NCBI GenBank assembly: GCA_029433365.1
Contig: JAQTHZ010000001.1
Span: forward strand, 310,001-374,000
Length of the DNA stretch: 64,000 nucleotides
Source of the DNA: Orbaceae bacterium ESL0721
Lineage (GTDB): Bacteria; Pseudomonadota; Gammaproteobacteria; Enterobacterales; Orbaceae
Direction of reading: 5' to 3'
Part shown: positions 1-8,592 of the stretch, piece by piece
Layout of the letters: each line of letters opens with the position of its first letter
Numbering within the stretch: the stretch's first letter is position 1
The notes under the pieces: model-generated
Told to the model about the DNA's origin: nothing
Seen by the model: the letters and a program-made list of their open reading frames with translations, nothing else
Databases searched by the model: none
Made by a program: the position numbers and the translations under genes

Positions 1-2
1 AT

Positions 3-2222
3 CTAACTAATGATATTAGTGATTCTCTTGATGTTTTTTCATATCTTTCCCGTAGTGCATTGTCACTAAGTAGTGATGATGAAGAGCTTTCTCGGCTTGA
101 AAACATGAAAGCTGAATTTGAAAAAAAAGTTGATGATTTAAAATCAAATAACGGCTCAAGTGGATGGATACAGCTGTACAGCAGAGATATAGAGAAACTA
201 CAGAAAGATATTGATAAACTGAAAGAGAAATTAAAACCAAAACAAGATAAAACACGTTTAGATAATGAACAACAAAAAATTAATGATAGAGCAAACGACT
301 CACAAAAAAAACTTTCAGAACAGTGGAAACAAAATCGCACTGAGACTGAAAAACAGGCTGATGCAGTTGAAAATTTACGTAAAAATTATGAAGCGCTCTG
401 GGCAACTGTAAAGGGTCGAGAATCACTACAAAAAAAAGGCGTTATGTCTGAAGACGGTAAAACCTTTTCAGGAGGTCAATATGATAAGGATAATAAACAG
501 ATCACAGATAGTGGACTTGAAAAATATAATGAAAATTTAGCAAGAAGTATACAGTTAGAAAAAGAGCACACAACGCTTGCGAAAGTGATGTTTGACATCA
601 CCAAAGGACAGTATAAAAACGCCAGTAAAGAAGAAAAAGATAGAGCCATTGCGCTTGCTAAACAGATTGATGCGCAGAAAGCAGCAAACAAAGAAAAAAA
701 TAAAAAGGTCAAAGATCCGTCTCTCAATAATGACAAAACTAATTTAGGATTGCAACAACAACTTAACCAATTGCTTTATGGCACAAAGGCAAGTGGTGAA
801 GCTGTTGGACAGTGGTATAACAATTTACTAGCACAATTTAAAAAAACGGGTAATAACAAAGGGATTAATTTAATCGATCAACTATTACCATTAAAAAAGG
901 CAGAAGCAAATTTAGATGAAATCATAACTAAAATTCAGCAGCAACAATCTAAGCAAGCGACAACAGAGCAAACGATACAAGCCCAAGTAGTAAATGGTGT
1001 TATTACCCAGATCGAAGCGCAAAATCAGTTAGTTGATGTACATAAAAAAAGTGCCGAAGAGTTAAAACAGTATCTACCTATTTTACAACAGATGACGACA
1101 TTACCCGGCAAAGCAAGTGAAGATGCTCAAAAAGCATTAGTGGCGCTGAAGTTACAAATTTCTGGACTACAGCAGACCACAGATGCACTTACCAATGCAT
1201 TTAAAAATGGGTTGCAAAATGGCATTCAAAGCAGCTTAGAGGGTTTGGCAAGAGGAACATTTAAGTTAAATGATGCTCTGCTTAATCTCGTGCAAAGTAT
1301 TGCCAGCTCAATGGCACAAATTGCAAGCAAGGGCTTAGCAGAAATGGCAATGAATGGCCTTGGCAAATTATTTAATTCATCGAACGAAGCAGATGAATCA
1401 GATGGTACTGACACAAAAATAAAAACCTCATTAGTGGAAGGTAGTACAATATTAACAACTGCCATGGATGCGTCATTTGCTAAAGGTGCGATGTTAATTA
1501 GCAATGCTGCAGGGCAAACTACTGCGACAACACCTGAAATTCAAGGTACTCCCCTAGTAGAACCTGTTGCAACTACACCCGTAAAAGGAGTTCAAGATCA
1601 AGTATCAGCTAAGGCATCAGCGCAAGCATCAGCCCAAATGGGCGACGCTATTACTTCTGCAGCGTCATCAGGCGCAGTTTCATTAGGTACAGCTATTGCC
1701 ACCTCAGCTGCAACGGGATCCAATATTTTCTCGGCTGCACTCAATTCGGTCTTTTCAACAGCCATATCAAGCATTATGTCAGCGATGGCAAGCAGTACTT
1801 CATCAGGTGTTGCCGGCGCAGCAGCGGTAATGGCAGCAACTGGAGGTTATATAAGTGGACCCGGCACAGCTACATCTGATTCTATTCCTTCCATGCTCTC
1901 TAACGGTGAATATGTCGTAAATGCAGCATCTGTTAAAAAATACGGGGTTGATTATTTACATGCCATCAATACAGGTCGTTTACATCATTATGCAACAGGC
2001 GGTTTAGTCTCTAATGTCACCACTCCAAATGCACCAAAACTCACTAATAGTGAGCGTAATGCATCACAAAATCAATCTAGTCCTGTTATTCAACAAACAC
2101 TGGTTGTTGATGGTGGTGATCTGATTGATAAAGGAATGAATACGACACAGGGAAAACGGTCAATGATAACCTTTATCCGTGCTAATTCATCCACCCTGCG
2201 CCAAGTATTAGGAGTTAACTAA
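3..2222 (+). CDS. Phage tail tape measure protein (5'-truncated by window edge)
   Basis: The reading frame is open from the first bases of the window, so this is the C-terminal ~740 residues of a longer protein. The N-terminal part is Lys/Glu/Gln-rich and likely coiled coil. The middle is Ala/Ser/Met-rich and hydrophobic. The end carries the pattern GGYISGPGT...SDSIPSMLSNGEYVVNA, which is typical of the C-terminus of lambda/HK97-type tape measure proteins. In that family the protein sets tail length inside the tail tube and helps DNA entry. It is followed by other tail genes on the same strand and overlaps the next start by one base (TAATG), so translation is probably coupled. The family call is firm; the true start lies outside the window. 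Confidence 0.88.
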   Translation, partial: LTNDISDSLDVFSYLSRSALSLSSDDEELSRLENMKAEFEKKVDDLKSNNGSSGWIQLYSRDIEKLQKDIDKLKEKLKPKQDKTRLDNEQQKINDRANDSQKKLSEQWKQNRTETEKQADAVENLRKNYEALWATVKGRESLQKKGVMSEDGKTFSGGQYDKDNKQITDSGLEKYNENLARSIQLEKEHTTLAKVMFDITKGQYKNASKEEKDRAIALAKQIDAQKAANKEKNKKVKDPSLNNDKTNLGLQQQLNQLLYGTKASGEAVGQWYNNLLAQFKKTGNNKGINLIDQLLPLKKAEANLDEIITKIQQQQSKQATTEQTIQAQVVNGVITQIEAQNQLVDVHKKSAEELKQYLPILQQMTTLPGKASEDAQKALVALKLQISGLQQTTDALTNAFKNGLQNGIQSSLEGLARGTFKLNDALLNLVQSIASSMAQIASKGLAEMAMNGLGKLFNSSNEADESDGTDTKIKTSLVEGSTILTTAMDASFAKGAMLISNAAGQTTATTPEIQGTPLVEPVATTPVKGVQDQVSAKASAQASAQMGDAITSAASSGAVSLGTAIATSAATGSNIFSAALNSVFSTAISSIMSAMASSTSSGVAGAAAVMAATGGYISGPGTATSDSIPSMLSNGEYVVNAASVKKYGVDYLHAINTGRLHHYATGGLVSNVTTPNAPKLTNSERNASQNQSSPVIQQTLVVDGGDLIDKGMNTTQGKRSMITFIRANSSTLRQVLGVN

Positions 2223-3403
2223 TGGCTAACTTATTTTTATGGCAATCAGAACCCAATTGGGCTGACGGCGTGACCGAAACACTCGAATGGAGAACCGATA
2301 TTTTGCAATCCTATAGTGGTGCAGAACAGCGCATTGCTCGCCGTTTATCACCCCGACGTACATTCGAATTTTCAATTTTGCTTGCAGGTAATGAGCGTGG
2401 CCGTTTTGAAAATCGCTTAGCTTATGCGGGTACTCGTACCTGGTATTTGCCGATTTATCCTGATATGACGGTTTTGAATATCGATATTCTGATGGGTTCT
2501 AAAATCCTACAGTGTGATACTACTGGGCGTGATTTTGTAGTTGGTAATAAAGTGTTAATTCAGAGTGAAAGTAACAAATCAGCACTATTGGAAATAGCCA
2601 CAATTAGTGATAGTTCTATTACCTTGATCAATCCCATTACAACTGATTTTAAGGCAGGTTCTATCATCTACCCAATCCGTCTTGCTGTACTTACTGATGT
2701 TCCAGAGCTAACTCGTCATAATGATGATTTAGTGAGTAGTCAAATTCGTTTCCGTGTAACTGAACATAACGCATACAGTAACGACGTTTCATTTTTACCT
2801 GTTTACCGTCATTTTTCCGTGCTTAAGATGCAGCCAGACTGGTCTGGATCACTTAAAGGAAAATATGAACGGTTATTGTTGGAACTGGACAATAATTCAA
2901 GTATTCCGGTACGTATTGATACTGCTAGATTACCATTTTTTGTTCAAGAATTTAGATGGTTTATGACCGAACGGAATGAACAAAAGCAGTTACGACAGCT
3001 ATTTTACTATCTAAATGGTCAACAAAAAAATGTTTGGATTACCAGCCAAAGCAGTGATTTTATTGTGCTGGATGTAAATGAAAGAATGCTAGATGTAGTC
3101 AATGTCGATTTTAGCAAAATTGGCTTGATGCCAGGGCGGCGAGATATTGCTATTGAACTCGTTGATGGATGCATACTCTATCGTCGTATACAGTCGGCAG
3201 CTGTGCTGTCGGATAAGGCGGAACGGCTATTATTAGATGAATCCATTAATGTTACTGTTAATGATATTGTCACTATCTCATTTTTAACATTATGTCGCTT
3301 AGATTCTGATTCAATCACATGGGAACATGTTACTGATGCTGATGGACTAGCTAATATTACTTGCAGTTTTAGAGGAGTACGTGATGAGCTGGAATCAATT
3401 TGA
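2222..3403 (+). CDS. Phage tail protein, distal-tail-like
   Basis: A 393-residue protein placed between the tape measure and the tail-hub gene, where siphovirus distal-tail proteins normally sit. Its N-terminus has the pattern ETLEWRTDILQSYSGAEQR followed by PRRTFEF, which I associate with prophage tail proteins that join tail tube to tip (a DUF2460-like signature). A similar stretch appears to recur in the C-terminal half, around FFVQEFRWFMTERNEQKQLRQLF, suggesting an internal duplication. The start ATG overlaps the tape measure stop, and the 3' end overlaps the next gene by 20 bases. The structural role is inferred from position and motif; I did not recognise a named family with certainty. 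Confidence 0.7.
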   Translation: MANLFLWQSEPNWADGVTETLEWRTDILQSYSGAEQRIARRLSPRRTFEFSILLAGNERGRFENRLAYAGTRTWYLPIYPDMTVLNIDILMGSKILQCDTTGRDFVVGNKVLIQSESNKSALLEIATISDSSITLINPITTDFKAGSIIYPIRLAVLTDVPELTRHNDDLVSSQIRFRVTEHNAYSNDVSFLPVYRHFSVLKMQPDWSGSLKGKYERLLLELDNNSSIPVRIDTARLPFFVQEFRWFMTERNEQKQLRQLFYYLNGQQKNVWITSQSSDFIVLDVNERMLDVVNVDFSKIGLMPGRRDIAIELVDGCILYRRIQSAAVLSDKAERLLLDESINVTVNDIVTISFLTLCRLDSDSITWEHVTDADGLANITCSFRGVRDELESI

Positions 3404-4199
3404 ATATTCAACTAATGATGGCCGACCTGTAACGTTATATGAATTTATCCACAGTGGACAGAAATTTTACCGCTATACCAACGCCGACCGCAATATTGAG
3501 TTTAATCATAACTCATTTATGACAACAGCTATCAGTAACAACGGATTATCAATGGGCACAGGTAATAGTTTAGAAATTACTTTACCAGCTAATACAGAAG
3601 TGACCAAACTTTATCGAGGTATTCCACCTAGCACTGCATTATTAATTCGTATTTATCAACTGCACGCACATGATGGTGAAATTGATTTTCGTGTTGTATG
3701 GATAGGTAAAATCCAGGAAGTGAAGCGCGAGGCATTAGATAGAGCGAAATTTATTACAGCTAGCGTTGCAAGTTCATTTGAACGTAATGGTCTTCGGCTT
3801 ACTTACGGCCGTTCATGTCCGCATGCACTTTATGATCATAACTGTCAGGTGCAAAAAGAACAATTTGCTTTATGTGATATCGAAATTATCAAATTAGATG
3901 GTGCCAATATTATTGTTAGTTTACCTAATCATATTAAAGATGGGTATTTTAGCGGTGGCTATATTGCGTGGTTTATAGATGGCATAAAAGAGATGCGCGG
4001 ATTAAAAACACAATTAAACGGCAAAATGGGATTACTCGGTGGTACACATGACCTCAAAACGGGCATGAAAATTACAGTTTATCCGGGATGTGATCGCACC
4101 ATTAAAACCTGCAGTGAAAAATTTGGTAATCATCTAAATTATGGTGGACAGCCGCATATCCCCGGTGTCTCCCCTTTTCAAATCATTAAACTATTTTAG
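3384..4199 (+). CDS. Phage tail hub protein (DUF2163 / BR0599-like)
   Basis: About 271 residues. The N-terminal half (WNQFEYSTNDGRPVTLYEF, later TEVTKLYRG) resembles DUF2163. The C-terminal half carries cysteines in YGRSCPHALYDHNCQV and VYPGCDRTIKTCSEKFGN plus NYGGQPHIPG, as in the phage BR0599-type domain of tail-hub proteins, where paired cysteines may hold a metal or cluster. I chose ATG 3384 over the GTG one codon earlier because AGGAG at 3373-3377 is better spaced. It overlaps the end of the preceding gene and is followed by two very small tail genes. Likely a baseplate hub component between the distal tail protein and the tip. Confidence 0.78.
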   Translation: MSWNQFEYSTNDGRPVTLYEFIHSGQKFYRYTNADRNIEFNHNSFMTTAISNNGLSMGTGNSLEITLPANTEVTKLYRGIPPSTALLIRIYQLHAHDGEIDFRVVWIGKIQEVKREALDRAKFITASVASSFERNGLRLTYGRSCPHALYDHNCQVQKEQFALCDIEIIKLDGANIIVSLPNHIKDGYFSGGYIAWFIDGIKEMRGLKTQLNGKMGLLGGTHDLKTGMKITVYPGCDRTIKTCSEKFGNHLNYGGQPHIPGVSPFQIIKLF

Positions 4200-4212
4200 G
4201 AGTAAACATATT

Positions 4213-4446
4213 ATGTGGTGGGCTGTTGCTAAATTTGTTGCTGTACTTGTCGCTAGTTATGCAATTTCGGTTATGACTGCACCAAAGCAGAAAAGCAATC
4301 GTCCTTCAGCAGCAACCGAAGATGATTGGAATATGCCTATCCCTGACGAAGGTACGCCGCAATGCATCTTTTTTGGTGACTGTTGGAGCGCAGACTGGTT
4401 TGTACTCGGTTATGGTAACTATCGTTATAGCGCAATTCGTAAATGA
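4213..4446 (+). CDS. Small phage tail-module membrane-like protein
   Basis: A 77-residue protein starting MWWAVAKFVAVLVASYAIS, so it opens with a hydrophobic helix, followed by a short polar part with PIPDEGTPQCIFFGDCW. A good AGGAG (4198-4202) precedes ATG 4213; a longer open frame starting at 4141 lies inside the upstream gene and is unlikely to be used. Small proteins of this type sit just before the tip protein in related prophages. They have been viewed as tail-assembly or virion components of unknown role. No enzymatic motif is seen. Confidence 0.6.
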   Translation: MWWAVAKFVAVLVASYAISVMTAPKQKSNRPSAATEDDWNMPIPDEGTPQCIFFGDCWSADWFVLGYGNYRYSAIRK

Positions 4447-4456
4447 GGAAATAGCC

Positions 4457-4654
4457 ATGAAAATTACTATGGAACATATTCGTGCTGGCGGTGGTTGCGC
4501 GTGGGGATTACGAACCTTTTTTAACCGTTATGATTTAGATATTAATGCTTTTATTAAAAACGGTTATATCGAATCAGAAGAATTATTAGCCACACAGAAT
4601 GATTTGGCTATCAAAATCGTTGAAAAAGCAATAAAGAACAAAGGTAATAAGTAA
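4457..4654 (+). CDS. Small conserved phage tail-module protein
   Basis: 65 residues beginning MKITMEHIRAGGGCAWGLRT. The pattern 'MKIT..HIRA...C..G.R.FF...G(D)..F...G...E.L' recurs in many siphovirus tail modules immediately before the tail-tip gene. GAGGAA at 4445-4450 sets the ATG at 4457. The stop codon shares a base with the next start (TAATG), so it is translationally coupled to the tip protein. Function is not known; an accessory role in tip assembly is inference from position. Confidence 0.65.
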   Translation: MKITMEHIRAGGGCAWGLRTFFNRYDLDINAFIKNGYIESEELLATQNDLAIKIVEKAIKNKGNK

Positions 4655-6939
4655 TGGGTGGTAAAAGTTCAAAAAAGAAAGTAACCGTTGGTTATCGTTA
4701 CTATTGGGATCTCTTTGCAGGACTTGGTCGTGGTCCAATTAACTCAATTGTGGCGATTTTGGCAGATAAAAAGATTGTCTATATTGGTAAAAAAGATGAA
4801 CTATCAACCAACACCTCTTTTTATATTAATAAACCTAATCTATTCGGTGGCGAAGATACAGGCGGTGAAGGTGGTATTCAAGGGACGCTTGACATTTTCA
4901 TGGGTGAGAAGAATCAAGTGCCGAGTGATAAATTAAAAAATTTATTGAAAGGATTAGTTCCTGGATTTCGCGGTATTGTTACTACCCTTTTTTCCGGTTT
5001 AGTTAGCTGCTATAGCGCATCACCTAAACCTTGGGTTTATCGAGTCAGGAGAACAAACAAAGGTTGGGATAACAATAAGGTTTGGTATCCAGAAAAGTGT
5101 TTGATCTTATTGCATGACGATACTGCTGAAGTGACTGGAATTAATGAGGAAATCAATGCTCGCTTACCCAAAAAGGCATCAGAAGCTGAAAAAAATGCAT
5201 TATATCGAGAAATTGAATCAAATATCCGTGAAATTCATGCTATGAATCCAGCACATATTTTGATTGAATGTGCCACTAACCGAGATTGGGGTCGCGGTTT
5301 ATCATTTGATGATATTGATTTAGAAAGTTTTAAACAAAGTGCTGATAAGCTTTATGATGAAAAATTTGGTTTATGTTTTCGTTACAATCGACAAGACAAA
5401 TTAGATACTTTTGTACAGCAAATATTAGATCATATCGGGGCAGCACAGTATGCAGATCTATCAACAGGCAAACTTAAATTAAAACTGATTCGTGATGATT
5501 ATGATGTCGATAAATTACCGCTGTTTACATATGATAACGGCATTTTATCAGTGCAAGATGATGATAGTGCAAGCATTGATGCTGCACCGAATGAGGTGGC
5601 GGTTACTTATCATAATCCTGTTACCAATGAAGATGCCGAAGTGCGTGCGCAAAATCTTGCCTCCATTCAAGCGGTTGGGCTTATCAGTAGCTCAACAGAT
5701 TATAAAGCACTACCAACGCATGACTTAGCTGCACGTGTAGCACAACGCGATCTTGAAACTAGCGTTGCAGGGATTACTCGATTAGTGATCAAGTTTGATC
5801 GACGTGGTGGAGTATTGGAACCAGCATCTTGTTTTCGGGTATCGCTGCCTGATCGCGACATTGATAATATGATTTTGCGGGTAGGTAAGATTGAAGAGCA
5901 GGACGATGGCGCATTTTTGATCACGGGTGTGCAAGATGTTTTTGGTTTTTCATCCACATCATACAGCAGTAACCAACAAGGCAGCGAATGGATTGCCCCT
6001 GATCAGTCGGTTAATATTGTGACTGATGTCAAACTGATCGAGCTCCCTTATGCCGTTTTAGTTAACACATTAAGTACTGCAGATTTAGCATATGTTCACG
6101 AAACAGCAGGTTATATTGGTGTCATGGCAACTGCACCAAGCGCTTTATCCATTAACTATCTATTACAATCGAGGGCACAAGGTGCTGACTTTACAACTAA
6201 AAATCAGGGGGATTGGATTCCGTCAGGACAATTAATAACAACTATTGATAGATTAACTACGACATTCGAAATTGATTCTGATTATCTACCAAAAGTTGGC
6301 GACGGTATCATGATTGACGATGAAATTATGCGTATTGATACTATTGATGTTGAAAATCGGATAATTACGGCTGGTCGGGGTTGTTTGGATACACTACCAA
6401 GTTGTCACTATGCGGGGTCAACTATTCGTCTTTATGACAATCTAGATACTGACAATATCGAGTATATGAGTGGTGAAAAAGTTGACGTTAAACTACTTAC
6501 GCAGACTAGCGTTGATACACTTGATGAAAATATCGCACCGATTGAAAGCATTATCATGTCTCATCGCCAAATTCGCCCCTATTTGCCTGGTAAAATTGCT
6601 ATTAATACTGTGCTATATCCAGAAGAAATTACTAAATCTGATAAATATGTACTGACATTTGTACATAGAGATAGAGTAATGCAGGCAGATAGATTAATTG
6701 ATTGCATGGCAGACAATATTGGTCCAGAGCAGGGTACTACTTATCATATCGAAATTACTGATACATCAAACAATGTTATATGGCAAATCAACACAGCTAA
6801 CATTTCAATCGAATTACCATATCTATCAAATGCAGATACTGATGATATACATTTGCTGACTTTATATAGCGTACGTAATGGTTATGAATCATTAAATCGT
6901 TTTACTGTGAAATTACCAGAGGGGCATATTAATGGATGA
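4654..6939 (+). CDS. Phage tail tip / host-specificity (J-like) protein
   Basis: 761 residues starting MGGKSSKKKVTVGYRYYWD, the usual opening of the J-like central tail-tip proteins of many prophages ('GGKS..K..TVGY.Y'). An N-terminal hub region contains LFAGLGRGPINSIVAI. A middle region carries INPAHI-type 'HAMNPAHILIECATNRDWG', followed by 'NEVAVTYHNPVTNEDAEV' and a long beta-rich C-terminal part. The protein is expected to close the tail tube and contribute to host recognition. It overlaps the next gene by eight bases. The family call is good. Any statement about which receptor it contacts would be speculation. Confidence 0.82.
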   Translation: MGGKSSKKKVTVGYRYYWDLFAGLGRGPINSIVAILADKKIVYIGKKDELSTNTSFYINKPNLFGGEDTGGEGGIQGTLDIFMGEKNQVPSDKLKNLLKGLVPGFRGIVTTLFSGLVSCYSASPKPWVYRVRRTNKGWDNNKVWYPEKCLILLHDDTAEVTGINEEINARLPKKASEAEKNALYREIESNIREIHAMNPAHILIECATNRDWGRGLSFDDIDLESFKQSADKLYDEKFGLCFRYNRQDKLDTFVQQILDHIGAAQYADLSTGKLKLKLIRDDYDVDKLPLFTYDNGILSVQDDDSASIDAAPNEVAVTYHNPVTNEDAEVRAQNLASIQAVGLISSSTDYKALPTHDLAARVAQRDLETSVAGITRLVIKFDRRGGVLEPASCFRVSLPDRDIDNMILRVGKIEEQDDGAFLITGVQDVFGFSSTSYSSNQQGSEWIAPDQSVNIVTDVKLIELPYAVLVNTLSTADLAYVHETAGYIGVMATAPSALSINYLLQSRAQGADFTTKNQGDWIPSGQLITTIDRLTTTFEIDSDYLPKVGDGIMIDDEIMRIDTIDVENRIITAGRGCLDTLPSCHYAGSTIRLYDNLDTDNIEYMSGEKVDVKLLTQTSVDTLDENIAPIESIIMSHRQIRPYLPGKIAINTVLYPEEITKSDKYVLTFVHRDRVMQADRLIDCMADNIGPEQGTTYHIEITDTSNNVIWQINTANISIELPYLSNADTDDIHLLTLYSVRNGYESLNRFTVKLPEGHING

Positions 6940-7720
6940 ATATTATTATGGGCAAGGTAAAGTTTATTTAGCACCTTATAAGACCAATGCCTACGTACAA
7001 TGGCGTTGGATCGGTGATGTATCTAGTCTAAAACTTAATTTTGAATTTGAAGAAAAATACAGCAAACGCAGCATTGGTGGGCGATTAATCAATGATAAAC
7101 GATTTATTACTTTTATTGGTGGAAATATTTCAGCGAAATGGTACGAGCGTTCACTTGAAAATTTAGCGCTACTTTTAAACAGTCAACAAACGACGAATAA
7201 ACAAAGTTGGCAACAAGAAATAGTTAATAACATACAAATAGGTATGACTATACCACTTATGCATCAAAATATACGAAATATTACTATTGAGAATCTCACA
7301 AACGATATTGATTACATTGTGAATTATGAATTTGGATCAATACTCTTTTTAACTACTCCAATAAAACAGCCGTTTATGATCGAATATGATTATTCAGGTT
7401 GTACAGGAGTTGGCATATTAAATCAACAAACAACGGAACTCATGCTTCGTTACGAGGGTGTTAATCTTGCTAAAAATAATGAAAAAGTCTTTATAGAATT
7501 ATATCGACTTTCATTAGATCCAGTTGATGCTATCAATCTCATCGATAGCGAATCCGATTTTTCAAATGTTGAAACAGTTTTACAACTATTACCTGATTTA
7601 ACTAAATCACCAAAATCAGATTTTGGATTATTCGGTCGCATGGTCAATCTATCAGAATTTAAATTAATTACATATAACGGGGAAATTAATCATGATGGAA
7701 GCCACAATTATGCATATTAA
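6932..7720 (+). CDS. Phage tail-tube-like protein
   Basis: 262 residues. The N-terminus, YGQGKVYLAPY...QWRWIGDVSSLKLNFEFE, followed by KYSKRSIGG and later WYERSLENLALLL, resembles the layout of siphovirus major tail (tube) proteins ('GqG.vyla.......frwvGnv..l.ls.e...l.h.es..g......SaeNLalal'). Its place after the tip protein instead of before the tape measure is unusual, so it may be a tube-fold adaptor used at the tip or fibre attachment rather than the main tube subunit, which would be off-window. That alternative is inference. It starts inside the end of the tip gene. Confidence 0.6.
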   Translation: MDEYYYGQGKVYLAPYKTNAYVQWRWIGDVSSLKLNFEFEEKYSKRSIGGRLINDKRFITFIGGNISAKWYERSLENLALLLNSQQTTNKQSWQQEIVNNIQIGMTIPLMHQNIRNITIENLTNDIDYIVNYEFGSILFLTTPIKQPFMIEYDYSGCTGVGILNQQTTELMLRYEGVNLAKNNEKVFIELYRLSLDPVDAINLIDSESDFSNVETVLQLLPDLTKSPKSDFGLFGRMVNLSEFKLITYNGEINHDGSHNYAY

Positions 7721-7734
7721 TCAAGGAGTATGAA

Positions 7735-8580
7735 ATGGATAATATCAGAGAAAATTCATCAATATGGCAAGAGCAAATTTATTTAATTAAACGTGATGAT
7801 CCAGTAAGTGGTGGACCTGATGGCATTGCGAATAAAGCCGCTATTCAGCTTGCAGATAGAACACAATACTTAAAAAAGGAGCTTGAAAAAGAGCAAGAAC
7901 TCTCTAAACGTGCACTTGTTTATACTCCAGATAATCCAAACTATCAGGCCAACAATAAAACCATTGAAAAAGTATCTGAGCCAGTAAATGAGAGTGATGC
8001 AGCAACACGATTATATGTTGATCGCGGGGACGCATACTTACAAGATCAAATCAATGATATTTATGATAATGCTAGTTGGGGTTGGGTATTAATTGGTGAG
8101 TTTCAAACGGGTTGCACAATAACAAAGCGAAATCATATTGTTTATGACAATATCAATAAACAATACTATAACTGGATAGGCGTTCTTCCCCATGATGTCA
8201 TGCCAGATACAGATCCAACTGATGAGATAGCAAATGGGCAACCTTGGATTGTTATTGATAACACTAATGAACTTGTTGCTGATGTGGAGGAAGCAAAACG
8301 AAATGCCAAAGAAGCCTTAGATAAAGTAAATAAGGCAAATTTACCTCAAGATTTAGAGGGACAAGCGGGCAAATTTCTGGCTGTAAATGATGAGGAAAAT
8401 GGCTATACATTTATTCAATCTCTATCTGCTTTTTATGGTTTCAGAAAGAACGGAGCTAAGTTAATTTTGGAAACAGGCGAAGGTAATTATCCAGTAAATG
8501 ATTTTAACGAATGTTTGATATCTGTTATGGGGCTTGATTTTTATATAGATAAAAACGGTAATTTATTAATTAAAATTTAG
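7735..8580 (+). CDS. Phage tail fibre / spike adaptor protein
   Basis: 281 residues. Residues ~24-50 (SGGPDGIANKAAIQLADRTQ) match a motif common in the N-terminal part of prophage tail fibres. Residues ~115-165 (WGWVLIGEFQTGC, YYNWIGVLPHDV, then an Asp/Pro-rich turn and QPWIVIDN) resemble the capsid-adaptor motif of phage tailspikes ('YYRWDGxLPKxVPxGSTP'). A coiled coil follows (VADVEEAKRNAKEALDKVNKA) and a short beta-rich C-terminus. AAGGAG at 7723-7728 precedes the ATG. It probably links the tip to the RCC1 fibre encoded next. No depolymerase domain is seen. Confidence 0.66.
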   Translation: MDNIRENSSIWQEQIYLIKRDDPVSGGPDGIANKAAIQLADRTQYLKKELEKEQELSKRALVYTPDNPNYQANNKTIEKVSEPVNESDAATRLYVDRGDAYLQDQINDIYDNASWGWVLIGEFQTGCTITKRNHIVYDNINKQYYNWIGVLPHDVMPDTDPTDEIANGQPWIVIDNTNELVADVEEAKRNAKEALDKVNKANLPQDLEGQAGKFLAVNDEENGYTFIQSLSAFYGFRKNGAKLILETGEGNYPVNDFNECLISVMGLDFYIDKNGNLLIKI

Positions 8581-8592
8581 TATAGGTGATTT

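Noticed and set aside
476-736. Minus-strand frames inside the tape measure and other long genes
   Set aside because: They are shadows of the coding strand, without ribosome-binding sites or family features.
4141-4212. Earlier start for the small tail gene at 4213
   Set aside because: These codons lie within the preceding hub gene; AGGAG and ATG 4213 fit better.
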